From Carya illinoinensis (Eukaryota > Streptophyta > Magnoliopsida > Fagales > Juglandaceae): DNA of 64,000 nt. Positions 1 through 9,561 of this stretch are shown piece by piece. Below the pieces are notes generated by a model, which saw nothing but the letters and a program-made list of their open reading frames with translations, searched no databases and was not told the origin of the DNA. Positions within the stretch are counted from its first letter, which is position 1. Every line of letters starts with the position of its first letter. The stretch is taken from the NCBI RefSeq assembly GCF_018687715.1, contig NC_056762.1, positions 18,903,364 through 18,967,363 on the forward strand. Reading direction: 5' to 3'. The position numbers and the translations under genes were made by a program.

Positions 1-91
1 GGGTATCGATCAGATCGCCGGTTGGCATGGGATAGGCATGGTGCGGCTAGGTCGTAATAGGATTATATTAGTTTTTCGCTGGTAGCATGAT
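1..91 (+). other. 3' part of a 5S spacer, A family (left edge)
   Basis: The window opens inside an A-family spacer, with the 'ggtatcgatcag' and 'ggcatggtgcgg' markers. It ends with the TATA-like element and start-site region of the first gene. Confidence 0.95.
64..91 (+). promoter_or_regulatory. Upstream Pol III promoter elements of 5S genes (representative)
   Basis: A TATA-like motif (TATATTA) occupies -28 to -22, and a GC dinucleotide lies at -14/-13. Base -1 is T, whereas C at -1 is reported for Arabidopsis. In Arabidopsis a TATA-like box near -28, a GC near -12 and C at -1 support 5S transcription. The TATA element appears the same before every gene I checked in all three spacer families. 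Variation near the start is limited to A-2T (10 genes), A-5T (2 genes) and spacer changes at 2821, 14148, 42846 and 53528. Confidence 0.8.
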
Positions 92-210
92 GGGTGCGAT
101 CATACCAGCACTAATGCACCGGATCCCATCAGAACTCCGCAGTTAAGCGTGCTTGGGCGAGAGTAGTACTAGGATGGGTGACCTCCTGGGAAGTCCTCGT
201 GTTGCACCCC
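92..210 (+). rRNA. 5S: 5S ribosomal RNA
   Basis: Encodes 5S rRNA, the 119-nt RNA of the cytosolic large ribosomal subunit, bound there by ribosomal proteins uL18 and uL5 and transcribed by RNA polymerase III with TFIIIA. The sequence matches the seed-plant consensus: 5' GGGTGCGATC pairs with 3' GTTGCACCC to form helix I (G1-C118 to T9-G110), with one unpaired 3' C. Box A, intermediate element and box C are intact, a TATA-like box lies at -28 and T-runs follow. The start is placed at the first G of GGGTGC by family convention. This copy is consensus. Its S spacer has an extra C in 'tttacccgc' (unit 298 bp). Sequence alone cannot tell whether it is expressed. Confidence 0.98.
141..188 (+). promoter_or_regulatory. 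Internal control region of 5S gene (representative)
   Basis: By the standard numbering of plant 5S genes the A box is nt 50-64 (141-155), the intermediate element nt 67-72 (158-163) and the C box nt 80-97 (171-188). These are the binding sites for TFIIIA, which recruits TFIIIC, TFIIIB and Pol III. The first gene has the consensus in all three. Variant copies elsewhere change A-box bases 52, 56 and 63 and base 70 of the intermediate element. I saw no substitution in the C box. Confidence 0.85.
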
Positions 211-389
211 CCCTTTTTATTTTTACCCGCATCTCCGGTCGGATGGACCGGAACGACAACCGGGCAATGGATTCTTAGGAAAATCGCACCGACCCCATCG
301 CTATCAATCAGATCGCCAGTTGGCATGGGATAGGCAGGGTGCGGCTAGGTCGTAATAGGATTATATTAGTTTTTCGCTGGTAGCATGAT

Positions 390-508
390 GGGTGCGATCA
401 TACCAGCACTAATGCACCGGATCCCATCAGAACTCCGCAGTTAAGCGTGCTTGGGCGAGAGTAGTACTAGGATGGGTGACCTCCTGGGAAGTCCTCGTGT
501 TGCACCCC
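390..508 (+). rRNA. 5S: 5S ribosomal RNA
   Basis: Consensus gene; Bg spacer with an 8-C tract and a perfect 8-bp spacer hairpin. Confidence 0.97.
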
Positions 509-591
509 CCCCTTTTAATTTTTACCGCATCTCTGGTCGGATGGACCGGAACGAGAACCAGGGAATGGATTTTTAGGAAAATCGCACCGAC

Positions 592-610
592 CCCATCGCG
601 TAGCGATGGG
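592..610 (+). other. Perfect 8-bp spacer hairpin in Bg units (representative)
   Basis: Arms CCCATCGC (592-599) and GCGATGGG (603-610) are exact inverted repeats around the loop GTA. Ba and A spacers have one mismatch (GCAATGGG) and Bt spacers another (GCTATGGG). The 11-bp deletion of S spacers removes exactly the loop and right arm. No known function. Confidence 0.85.
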
Positions 611-698
611 TATCGGTCAGATCGCCGGTTGGCATGAGATAGGCAGGGTGCGGCTAGGTCGTAATAGGATTATATTAGTTTTTCGCTGGTAGCATGAT

Positions 699-817
699 GG
701 GTGCGATCATACCAGCACTAATGCACCGGATCCCATCAGAACTCCGCAGTTAAGCGTGCTTGGGCGAGAGTAGTACTAGGATGGGTGACCTCCTGGGAAG
801 TCCTCGTGTTGCACCCC
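699..817 (+). rRNA. 5S: 5S ribosomal RNA
   Basis: Consensus gene; Ba spacer. Confidence 0.97.
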
Positions 818-820
818 CCC

Positions 821-831
821 TTTTAATTTTT
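821..831 (+). terminator. Pol III terminator, B-family form (representative)
   Basis: After the gene's last base (817) come three C, then T4, AA and T5. Pol III stops at runs of four or more T on the non-template strand. The first run here is at the minimum length and is backed by T5 two bases on. Confidence 0.85.
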
Positions 832-1006
832 ACCGCATCTCTGGTCGGATGGACCGGAACGAGAACCAGGGAATGGATTTTTAGGAAAATCGCACCGACC
901 CCATCGCGTAGCAATGGGTATCGGTCAGATCGCCGGTTGGCATGAGATAGGCAGGGTGCGGCTAGGTCGTAATAGGATTATATTAGTTTTTCGCTGGTAG
1001 CATGAT

Positions 1007-1125
1007 GGGTGCGATCATACCAGCACTAATGCACCGGATCCCATCAGAACTCCGCAGTTAAGCGTGCTTGGGCGAGAGTAGTACTAGGATGGGTGACCTC
1101 CTGGGAAGTCCTCGTGTTGCACCCC
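1007..1125 (+). rRNA. 5S: 5S ribosomal RNA
   Basis: Consensus gene; A spacer with a private change in the hairpin loop (GGATG to GGGTG). Confidence 0.97.
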
Positions 1126-1128
1126 CCC

Positions 1129-1139
1129 TTTTTATTTTT
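1129..1139 (+). terminator. Pol III terminator, A/S-family form (representative)
   Basis: The gene ends at 1125; after three C come T5, A and T5. This tandem pair of T5 runs follows all A and S units and is stronger in its first run than the B-family form. Confidence 0.88.
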
Positions 1140-1314
1140 ACCGCATCTCCGGTCGGGTGGACCGGAACGACAACCGGGCAATGGATTCTTAGGAAAATCG
1201 CACCGACCCCATCGCGTAGCAATGGGTATCGATCAGATCGCCGGTTGGCATGGGATAGGCATGGTGCGGCTAGGTCGTAATAGGATTATATTAGTTTTTC
1301 GCTGGTAGCATGAT

Positions 1315-1433
1315 GGGTGCGATCATACCAGCACTAATGCACCGGATCCCATCAGAACTCCGCAGTTAAGCGTGCTTGGGCGAGAGTAGTACTAGGATGG
1401 GTGACCTCCTGGGAAGTCCTCGTGTTGCACCCC
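1315..1433 (+). rRNA. 5S: 5S ribosomal RNA
   Basis: Consensus gene; S spacer. The 11-bp deletion point is between 1523 and 1524. Confidence 0.97.
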
Positions 1434-1611
1434 CCCTTTTTATTTTTACCGCATCTCCGGTCGGATGGACCGGAACGACAACCGGGCAATGGATTCTTAG
1501 GAAAATCGCACCGACCCCATCGCTATCAATCAGATCGCCAGTTGGCATGGGATAGGCAGGGTGCGGCTAGGTCGTAATAGGATTATATTAGTTTTTCGCT
1601 GGTAGCATGAT

Positions 1612-1730
1612 GGGTGCGATCATACCAGCACTAATGCACCGGATCCCATCAGAACTCCGCAGTTAAGCGTGCTTGGGCGAGAGTAGTACTAGGATGGGTG
1701 ACCTCCTGGGAAGTCCTCGTGTTGCACCCC
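1612..1730 (+). rRNA. 5S: 5S ribosomal RNA
   Basis: Consensus gene; Ba spacer with two extra C (8-C tract and 'gacccccatc'), unit 310 bp. Confidence 0.97.
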
Positions 1731-1921
1731 CCCCTTTTAATTTTTACCGCATCTCTGGTCGGATGGACCGGAACGAGAACCAGGGAATGGATTTTTAGGA
1801 AAATCGCACCGACCCCCATCGCGTAGCAATGGGTATCGGTCAGATCGCCGGTTGGCATGAGATAGGCAGGGTGCGGCTAGGTCGTAATAGGATTATATTA
1901 GTTTTTCGCTGGTAGCATGAT

Positions 1922-2040
1922 GGGTGCGATCATACCAGCACTAATGCACCGGATCCCATCAGAACTCCGCAGTTAAGCGTGCTTGGGCGAGAGTAGTACT
2001 AGGATGGGTGACCTCCTGGGAAGTCCTCGTGTTGCACCCC
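1922..2040 (+). rRNA. 5S: 5S ribosomal RNA
   Basis: Consensus gene; A spacer, 8-C tract. Confidence 0.97.
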
Positions 2041-2230
2041 CCCCTTTTTATTTTTACCGCATCTCCGGTCGGATGGACCGGAACGACAACCGGGCAATGG
2101 ATTCTTAGGAAAATCGCACCGACCCCATCGCGTAGCAATGGGTATCGATCAGATCGCCGGTTGGCATGGGATAGGCATGGTGCGGCTAGGTCGTAATAGG
2201 ATTATATTAGTTTTTCGCTGGTAGCATGAT

Positions 2231-2349
2231 GGGTGCGATCATACCAGCACTAATGCACCGGATCCCATCAGAACTCCGCAGTTAAGCGTGCTTGGGCGAG
2301 AGTAGTACTAGGATGGGTGACCTCCTGGGAAGTCCTCGTGTTGCACCCC
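2231..2349 (+). rRNA. 5S: 5S ribosomal RNA
   Basis: Consensus gene; S spacer, 8-C tract. Confidence 0.97.
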
Positions 2350-2528
2350 CCCCTTTTTATTTTTACCGCATCTCCGGTCGGATGGACCGGAACGACAACC
2401 GGGCAATGGATTCTTAGGAAAATCGCACCGACCCCATCGCTATCAATCAGATCGCCAGTTGGCATGGGATAGGCAGGGTGCGGCTAGGTCGTAATAGGAT
2501 TATATTAGTTTTTCGCTGGTAGCATGAT

Positions 2529-2647
2529 GGGTGCGATCATACCAGCACTAATGCACCGGATCCCATCAGAACTCCGCAGTTAAGCGTGCTTGGGCGAGAG
2601 TAGTACTAGGATGGGTGACCTCCTGGGAAGTCCTCGTGTTGCACCCC
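2529..2647 (+). rRNA. 5S: 5S ribosomal RNA
   Basis: Consensus gene; Bg spacer. Near its end (2821) a CpG has become TpG, 16 bases before the next gene. Confidence 0.97.
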
Positions 2648-2836
2648 CCCTTTTAATTTTTACCGCATCTCTGGTCGGATGGACCGGAACGAGAACCAGG
2701 GAATGGATTTTTAGGAAAATCGCACCGACCCCATCGCGTAGCGATGGGTATCGGTCAGATCGCCGGTTGGCATGAGATAGGCAGGGTGCGGCTAGGTCGT
2801 AATAGGATTATATTAGTTTTTTGCTGGTAGCATGAT

Positions 2837-2955
2837 GGGTGCGATCATACCAGCACTAATGCACCGGATCCCATCAGAACTCCGCAGTTAAGCGTGCTTG
2901 GGCGAGAGTAGTACTAGGATGGGTGACCTCCTGGGAAGTCCTCGTGTTGCACCCC
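2837..2955 (+). rRNA. 5S: 5S ribosomal RNA
   Basis: Consensus gene; Ba spacer, 8-C tract. Upstream has 'tttttttgctgg' instead of the usual 'tttttcgctgg' end. Confidence 0.97.
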
Positions 2956-3145
2956 CCCCTTTTAATTTTTACCGCATCTCTGGTCGGATGGACCGGAACG
3001 AGAACCAGGGAATGGATTTTTAGGAAAATCGCACCGACCCCATCGCGTAGCAATGGGTATCGGTCAGATCGCCGGTTGGCATGAGATAGGCAGGGTGCGG
3101 CTAGGTCGTAATAGGATTATATTAGTTTTTCGCTGGTAGCATGAT

Positions 3146-3264
3146 GGGTGCGATCATACCAGCACTAATGCACCGGATCCCATCAGAACTCCGCAGTTAA
3201 GCGTGCTTGGGCGAGAGTAGTACTAGGATGGGTGACCTCCTGGGAAGTCCTCGTGTTGCACCCC
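3146..3264 (+). rRNA. 5S: 5S ribosomal RNA
   Basis: Consensus gene; S spacer. Confidence 0.97.
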
Positions 3265-3442
3265 CCCTTTTTATTTTTACCGCATCTCCGGTCGGATGGA
3301 CCGGAACGACAACCGGGCAATGGATTCTTAGGAAAATCGCACCGACCCCATCGCTATCAATCAGATCGCCAGTTGGCATGGGATAGGCAGGGTGCGGCTA
3401 GGTCGTAATAGGATTATATTAGTTTTTCGCTGGTAGCATGAT

Positions 3443-3561
3443 GGGTGCGATCATACCAGCACTAATGCACCGGATCCCATCAGAACTCCGCAGTTAAGCG
3501 TGCTTGGGCGAGAGTAGTACTAGGATGGGTGACCTCCTGGGAAGTCCTCGTGTTGCACCCC
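3443..3561 (+). rRNA. 5S: 5S ribosomal RNA
   Basis: Consensus gene; Ba spacer. Confidence 0.97.
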
Positions 3562-3750
3562 CCCTTTTAATTTTTACCGCATCTCTGGTCGGATGGACCG
3601 GAACGAGAACCAGGGAATGGATTTTTAGGAAAATCGCACCGACCCCATCGCGTAGCAATGGGTATCGGTCAGATCGCCGGTTGGCATGAGATAGGCAGGG
3701 TGCGGCTAGGTCGTAATAGGATTATATTAGTTTTTCGCTGGTAGCATGAT

Positions 3751-3869
3751 GGGTGCGATCATACCAGCACTAATGCACCGGATCCCATCAGAACTCCGCA
3801 GTTAAGCGTGCTTGGGCGAGAGTAGTACTAGGATGGGTGACCTCCTGGGAAGTCCTCGTGTTGCACCCC
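3751..3869 (+). rRNA. 5S: 5S ribosomal RNA
   Basis: Consensus gene; A spacer in its standard form. Confidence 0.97.
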
Positions 3870-3891
3870 CCCTTTTTATTTTTACCGCATC

Positions 3892-3910
3892 TCCGGTCGG
3901 ATGGACCGGA
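3892..3910 (+). other. Conserved 7-bp spacer inverted repeat (representative)
   Basis: Arms TCCGGTC (3892-3898) and GACCGGA (3904-3910) flank the loop GGATG in A and S spacers. B spacers have TCTGGTC in the left arm, which still pairs through one G-U in RNA. It lies past the terminator, so it should appear only in read-through RNA. Function unknown. Confidence 0.75.
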
Positions 3911-4058
3911 ACGACAACCGGGCAATGGATTCTTAGGAAAATCGCACCGACCCCATCGCGTAGCAATGGGTATCGATCAGATCGCCGGTTGGCATGGGAT
4001 AGGCATGGTGCGGCTAGGTCGTAATAGGATTATATTAGTTTTTCGCTGGTAGCATGAT

Positions 4059-4177
4059 GGGTGCGATCATACCAGCACTAATGCACCGGATCCCATCAGA
4101 ACTCCGCAGTTAAGCGTGCTTGGGCGAGAGTAGTACTAGGATGGGTGACCTCCTGGGAAGTCCTCGTGTTGCACCCC
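4059..4177 (+). rRNA. 5S: 5S ribosomal RNA
   Basis: Consensus gene; S spacer. Confidence 0.97.
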
Positions 4178-4355
4178 CCCTTTTTATTTTTACCGCATCT
4201 CCGGTCGGATGGACCGGAACGACAACCGGGCAATGGATTCTTAGGAAAATCGCACCGACCCCATCGCTATCAATCAGATCGCCAGTTGGCATGGGATAGG
4301 CAGGGTGCGGCTAGGTCGTAATAGGATTATATTAGTTTTTCGCTGGTAGCATGAT

Positions 4356-4474
4356 GGGTGCGATCATACCAGCACTAATGCACCGGATCCCATCAGAACT
4401 CCGCAGTTAAGCGTGCTTGGGCGAGAGTAGTACTAGGATGGGTGACCTCCTGGGAAGTCCTCGTGTTGCACCCC
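4356..4474 (+). rRNA. 5S: 5S ribosomal RNA
   Basis: Consensus gene; Bg spacer. First unit of block duplication 1. Confidence 0.97.
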
Positions 4475-4663
4475 CCCTTTTAATTTTTACCGCATCTCTG
4501 GTCGGATGGACCGGAACGAGAACCAGGGAATGGATTTTTAGGAAAATCGCACCGACCCCATCGCGTAGCGATGGGTATCGGTCAGATCGCCGGTTGGCAT
4601 GAGATAGGCAGGGTGCGGCTAGGTCGTAATAGGATTATATTAGTTTTTCGCTGGTAGCATGAT

Positions 4664-4782
4664 GGGTGCGATCATACCAGCACTAATGCACCGGATCCCA
4701 TCAGAACTCCGCAGTTAAGCGTGCTTGGGCGAGAGTAGTACTAGGATGGGTGACCTCCTGGGAAGTCCTCGTGTTGCACCCC
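4664..4782 (+). rRNA. 5S: 5S ribosomal RNA
   Basis: Consensus gene; Ba spacer. Confidence 0.97.
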
Positions 4783-4971
4783 CCCTTTTAATTTTTACCG
4801 CATCTCTGGTCGGATGGACCGGAACGAGAACCAGGGAATGGATTTTTAGGAAAATCGCACCGACCCCATCGCGTAGCAATGGGTATCGGTCAGATCGCCG
4901 GTTGGCATGAGATAGGCAGGGTGCGGCTAGGTCGTAATAGGATTATATTAGTTTTTCGCTGGTAGCATGAT

Positions 4972-5090
4972 GGGTGCGATCATACCAGCACTAATGCACC
5001 GGATCCCATCAGAACTCCGCAGTTAAGCGTGCTTGGGCGAGAGTAGTACTAGGATGGGTGACCTCCTGGGAAGTCCTCGTGTTGCACCCC
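4972..5090 (+). rRNA. 5S: 5S ribosomal RNA
   Basis: Consensus gene; At spacer, two C-to-T changes, one of them at a CpG. Twin at 8340. Confidence 0.97.
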
Positions 5091-5279
5091 CCCTTTTTAT
5101 TTTTACCGCATCTCCGGTCGGATGGACCGGAACGACAACCGGGTAATGGATTCTTAGGAAAATTGCACCGACCCCATCGCGTAGCAATGGGTATCGATCA
5201 GATCGCCGGTTGGCATGGGATAGGCATGGTGCGGCTAGGTCGTAATAGGATTATATTAGTTTTTCGCTGGTAGCATGAT

Positions 5280-5398
5280 GGGTGCGATCATACCAGCACT
5301 AATGCACCGGATCCCATCAGAACTCCGCAGTTAAGCGTGCTTGGGCGAGAGTAGTACTAGGATGGGTGACCTCCTGGGAAGTCCTCGTGTTGCACCCC
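5280..5398 (+). rRNA. 5S: 5S ribosomal RNA
   Basis: Consensus gene; Ac spacer. Confidence 0.97.
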
Positions 5399-5587
5399 TC
5401 CTTTTTATTTTTACCGCATCTCCGGTCGGATGGACCGGAACGACAACCGGGCAATGGATTCTTAGGAAAATCGCACCGACCCCATCGCGTAGCAATGGGT
5501 ATCGATCAGATCGCCGGTTGGCATGGGATAGGCATGGTGCGGCTAGGTCGTAATAGGATTATATTAGTTTTTCGCTGGTAGCATGAT

Positions 5588-5706
5588 GGGTGCGATCCTA
5601 CCAGCACTAATGCACCGGATCCCATCAGAACTCAGCAGTTAAGCGTGCTTGGGCGAGAGTAGTACTAGGATGGGTGACCTCCTGGGAAGTCCTCGTGTTG
5701 CACCCC
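5588..5706 (+). rRNA. 5S: 5S ribosomal RNA, A11C+C47A variant
   Basis: Two substitutions (A11C, C47A), neither in the A box, intermediate element or C box; S spacer. Twin at 8956. Confidence 0.96.
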
Positions 5707-5884
5707 CCCTTTTTATTTTTACCGCATCTCCGGTCGGATGGACCGGAACGACAACCGGGCAATGGATTCTTAGGAAAATCGCACCGACCCCATCGCTATC
5801 AATCAGATCGCCAGTTGGCATGGGATAGGCAGGGTGCGGCTAGGTCGTAATAGGATTATATTAGTTTTTCGCTGGTAGCATGAT

Positions 5885-6003
5885 GGGTGCGATCATACCA
5901 GCACTAATGCACCGGATCCCATCAGAACTCCGCAGTTAAGCGTGCTTGGGCGAGAGTAGTACTAGGATGGGTGACCTCCTGGGAAGTCCTCGTGTTGCAC
6001 CCC
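5885..6003 (+). rRNA. 5S: 5S ribosomal RNA
   Basis: Consensus gene; Ba spacer. Confidence 0.97.
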
Positions 6004-6192
6004 CCCTTTTAATTTTTACCGCATCTCTGGTCGGATGGACCGGAACGAGAACCAGGGAATGGATTTTTAGGAAAATCGCACCGACCCCATCGCGTAGCAA
6101 TGGGTATCGGTCAGATCGCCGGTTGGCATGAGATAGGCAGGGTGCGGCTAGGTCGTAATAGGATTATATTAGTTTTTCGCTGGTAGCTTGAT

Positions 6193-6311
6193 GGGTGCGA
6201 TCATACCAGCACTAATGCACCGGATCCCATCAGAACTCCGCAGTTAAGCGTGCTTGGGCGAGAGTAGTACTAGGATGGGTGACCTCCTGGGAAGTCCTCG
6301 TGTTGCACCCC
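6193..6311 (+). rRNA. 5S: 5S ribosomal RNA
   Basis: Consensus gene with upstream A-5T; Ba spacer. Twin at 9562. Confidence 0.97.
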
Positions 6312-6500
6312 CCCTTTTAATTTTTACCGCATCTCTGGTCGGATGGACCGGAACGAGAACCAGGGAATGGATTTTTAGGAAAATCGCACCGACCCCATCG
6401 CGTAGCAATGGGTATCGGTCAGATCGCCGGTTGGCATGAGATAGGCAGGGTGCGGCTAGGTCGTAATAGGATTATATTAGTTTTTCGCTGGTAGCATGAT

Positions 6501-6619
6501 GGGTGCGATCATACCAGCACTAATGCACCGGATCCCATCAGAACTCCGCAGTTAAGCGTGCTTGGGCGAGAGTAGTACTAGGATGGGTGACCTCCTGGGA
6601 AGTCCTCGTGTTGCACCCC
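6501..6619 (+). rRNA. 5S: 5S ribosomal RNA
   Basis: Consensus gene; A spacer with 'cgtaattgg' just before the next TATA-like box. Confidence 0.97.
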
Positions 6620-6808
6620 CCCTTTTTATTTTTACCGCATCTCCGGTCGGATGGACCGGAACGACAACCGGGCAATGGATTCTTAGGAAAATCGCACCGA
6701 CCCCATCGCGTAGCAATGGGTATCGATCAGATCGCCGGTTGGCATGGGATAGGCATGGTGCGGCTAGGTCGTAATTGGATTATATTAGTTTTTCGCTGGT
6801 AGCATGAT

Positions 6809-6927
6809 GGGTGCGATCATACCAGCACTAATGCACCGGATCCCATCAGAACTCCGCAGTTAAGCGTGCTTGGGCGAGAGTAGTACTAGGATGGGTGACC
6901 TCCTGGGAAGTCCTCGTGTTGCACCCC
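6809..6927 (+). rRNA. 5S: 5S ribosomal RNA
   Basis: Consensus gene; A spacer, 8-C tract. Confidence 0.97.
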
Positions 6928-7117
6928 CCCCTTTTTATTTTTACCGCATCTCCGGTCGGATGGACCGGAACGACAACCGGGCAATGGATTCTTAGGAAAA
7001 TCGCACCGACCCCATCGCGTAGCAATGGGTATCGATCAGATCGCCGGTTGGCATGGGATAGGCATGGTGCGGCTAGGTCGTAATAGGATTATATTAGTTT
7101 TTCGCTGGTAGCATGTT

Positions 7118-7236
7118 GGGTGCGATCATACCAGCACTAATGCACCGGATCCCATCAGAACTCCGCAGTTAAGCGTGCTTGGGCGAGAGTAGTACTAGGA
7201 TGGGTGACCTCCTGGGAAGTCCTCGTGTTGCACCCC
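7118..7236 (+). rRNA. 5S: 5S ribosomal RNA
   Basis: Consensus gene with upstream A-2T; A spacer. Other A-2T units carry S spacers, so this one looks recombinant. Confidence 0.97.
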
Positions 7237-7425
7237 CCCTTTTTATTTTTACCGCATCTCCGGTCGGATGGACCGGAACGACAACCGGGCAATGGATTCT
7301 TAGGAAAATCGCACCGACCCCATCGCGTAGCAATGGGTATCGATCAGATCGCCGGTTGGCATGGGATAGGCATGGTGCGGCTAGGTCGTAATAGGATTAT
7401 ATTAGTTTTTCGCTGGTAGCATGAT

Positions 7426-7544
7426 GGGTGCGATCATACCAGCACTAATGCACCGGATCCCATCAGAACTCCGCAGTTAAGCGTGCTTGGGCGAGAGTAG
7501 TACTAGGATGGGTGACCTCCTGGGAAGTCCTCGTGTTGCACCCC
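7426..7544 (+). rRNA. 5S: 5S ribosomal RNA
   Basis: Consensus gene; S spacer, 8-C tract. Confidence 0.97.
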
Positions 7545-7723
7545 CCCCTTTTTATTTTTACCGCATCTCCGGTCGGATGGACCGGAACGACAACCGGGCA
7601 ATGGATTCTTAGGAAAATCGCACCGACCCCATCGCTATCAATCAGATCGCCAGTTGGCATGGGATAGGCAGGGTGCGGCTAGGTCGTAATAGGATTATAT
7701 TAGTTTTTCGCTGGTAGCATGAT

Positions 7724-7842
7724 GGGTGCGATCATACCAGCACTAATGCACCGGATCCCATCAGAACTCCGCAGTTAAGCGTGCTTGGGCGAGAGTAGTA
7801 CTAGGATGGGTGACCTCCTGGGAAGTCCTCGTGTTGCACCCC
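7724..7842 (+). rRNA. 5S: 5S ribosomal RNA
   Basis: Consensus gene; Bg spacer with a 6-C tract and T5 in place of T4 in the first terminator run. Confidence 0.97.
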
Positions 7843-8031
7843 CCTTTTTAATTTTTACCGCATCTCTGGTCGGATGGACCGGAACGAGAACCAGGGAATG
7901 GATTTTTAGGAAAATCGCACCGACCCCATCGCGTAGCGATGGGTATCGGTCAGATCGCCGGTTGGCATGAGATAGGCAGGGTGCGGCTAGGTCGTAATAG
8001 GATTATATTAGTTTTTCGCTGGTAGCATGAT

Positions 8032-8150
8032 GGGTGCGATCATACCAGCACTAATGCACCGGATCCCATCAGAACTCCGCAGTTAAGCGTGCTTGGGCGA
8101 GAGTAGTACTAGGATGGGTGACCTCCTGGGAAGTCCTCGTGTTGCACCCC
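8032..8150 (+). rRNA. 5S: 5S ribosomal RNA
   Basis: Consensus gene; Ba spacer. Confidence 0.97.
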
Positions 8151-8339
8151 CCCTTTTAATTTTTACCGCATCTCTGGTCGGATGGACCGGAACGAGAACC
8201 AGGGAATGGATTTTTAGGAAAATCGCACCGACCCCATCGCGTAGCAATGGGTATCGGTCAGATCGCCGGTTGGCATGAGATAGGCAGGGTGCGGCTAGGT
8301 CGTAATAGGATTATATTAGTTTTTCGCTGGTAGCATGAT

Positions 8340-8458
8340 GGGTGCGATCATACCAGCACTAATGCACCGGATCCCATCAGAACTCCGCAGTTAAGCGTGC
8401 TTGGGCGAGAGTAGTACTAGGATGGGTGACCTCCTGGGAAGTCCTCGTGTTGCACCCC
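8340..8458 (+). rRNA. 5S: 5S ribosomal RNA
   Basis: Consensus gene; At spacer, twin of 4972. Confidence 0.97.
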
Positions 8459-8647
8459 CCCTTTTTATTTTTACCGCATCTCCGGTCGGATGGACCGGAA
8501 CGACAACCGGGTAATGGATTCTTAGGAAAATTGCACCGACCCCATCGCGTAGCAATGGGTATCGATCAGATCGCCGGTTGGCATGGGATAGGCATGGTGC
8601 GGCTAGGTCGTAATAGGATTATATTAGTTTTTCGCTGGTAGCATGAT

Positions 8648-8766
8648 GGGTGCGATCATACCAGCACTAATGCACCGGATCCCATCAGAACTCCGCAGTT
8701 AAGCGTGCTTGGGCGAGAGTAGTACTAGGATGGGTGACCTCCTGGGAAGTCCTCGTGTTGCACCCC
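8648..8766 (+). rRNA. 5S: 5S ribosomal RNA
   Basis: Consensus gene; Ac spacer. Confidence 0.97.
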
Positions 8767-8955
8767 TCCTTTTTATTTTTACCGCATCTCCGGTCGGATG
8801 GACCGGAACGACAACCGGGCAATGGATTCTTAGGAAAATCGCACCGACCCCATCGCGTAGCAATGGGTATCGATCAGATCGCCGGTTGGCATGGGATAGG
8901 CATGGTGCGGCTAGGTCGTAATAGGATTATATTAGTTTTTCGCTGGTAGCATGAT

Positions 8956-9074
8956 GGGTGCGATCCTACCAGCACTAATGCACCGGATCCCATCAGAACT
9001 CAGCAGTTAAGCGTGCTTGGGCGAGAGTAGTACTAGGATGGGTGACCTCCTGGGAAGTCCTCGTGTTGCACCCC
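8956..9074 (+). rRNA. 5S: 5S ribosomal RNA, A11C+C47A variant
   Basis: Same two substitutions as 5588; S spacer with an 8-C tract. Confidence 0.96.
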
Positions 9075-9253
9075 CCCCTTTTTATTTTTACCGCATCTCC
9101 GGTCGGATGGACCGGAACGACAACCGGGCAATGGATTCTTAGGAAAATCGCACCGACCCCATCGCTATCAATCAGATCGCCAGTTGGCATGGGATAGGCA
9201 GGGTGCGGCTAGGTCGTAATAGGATTATATTAGTTTTTCGCTGGTAGCATGAT

Positions 9254-9372
9254 GGGTGCGATCATACCAGCACTAATGCACCGGATCCCATCAGAACTCC
9301 GCAGTTAAGCGTGCTTGGGCGAGAGTAGTACTAGGATGGGTGACCTCCTGGGAAGTCCTCGTGTTGCACCCC
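9254..9372 (+). rRNA. 5S: 5S ribosomal RNA
   Basis: Consensus gene; Ba spacer. Confidence 0.97.
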
Positions 9373-9561
9373 CCCTTTTAATTTTTACCGCATCTCTGGT
9401 CGGATGGACCGGAACGAGAACCAGGGAATGGATTTTTAGGAAAATCGCACCGACCCCATCGCGTAGCAATGGGTATCGGTCAGATCGCCGGTTGGCATGA
9501 GATAGGCAGGGTGCGGCTAGGTCGTAATAGGATTATATTAGTTTTTCGCTGGTAGCTTGAT

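Larger units (their letters stand above)
4356..7425 (+). repeat. Block duplication 1, left copy
   Basis: Units ordered Bg, Ba, At, Ac, S, Ba, Ba, A, A, A. Private markers are 'gggtaatgg'/'aaaattgc', gene A11C+C47A (5588), upstream A-5T (6193) and 'cgtaattgg' (6774 region). All recur 3,368-3,369 bp to the right. Confidence 0.9.

Noticed and set aside
760..945. Short open frames of 60-88 codons recurring in every unit on both strands, such as 760-945 and 1366-1548
   Set aside because: They start inside the 5S gene, often with TTG or GTG, span gene and spacer, and exist only because the unit repeats. One-base indels change their frame with no compensation. They are not protein genes.
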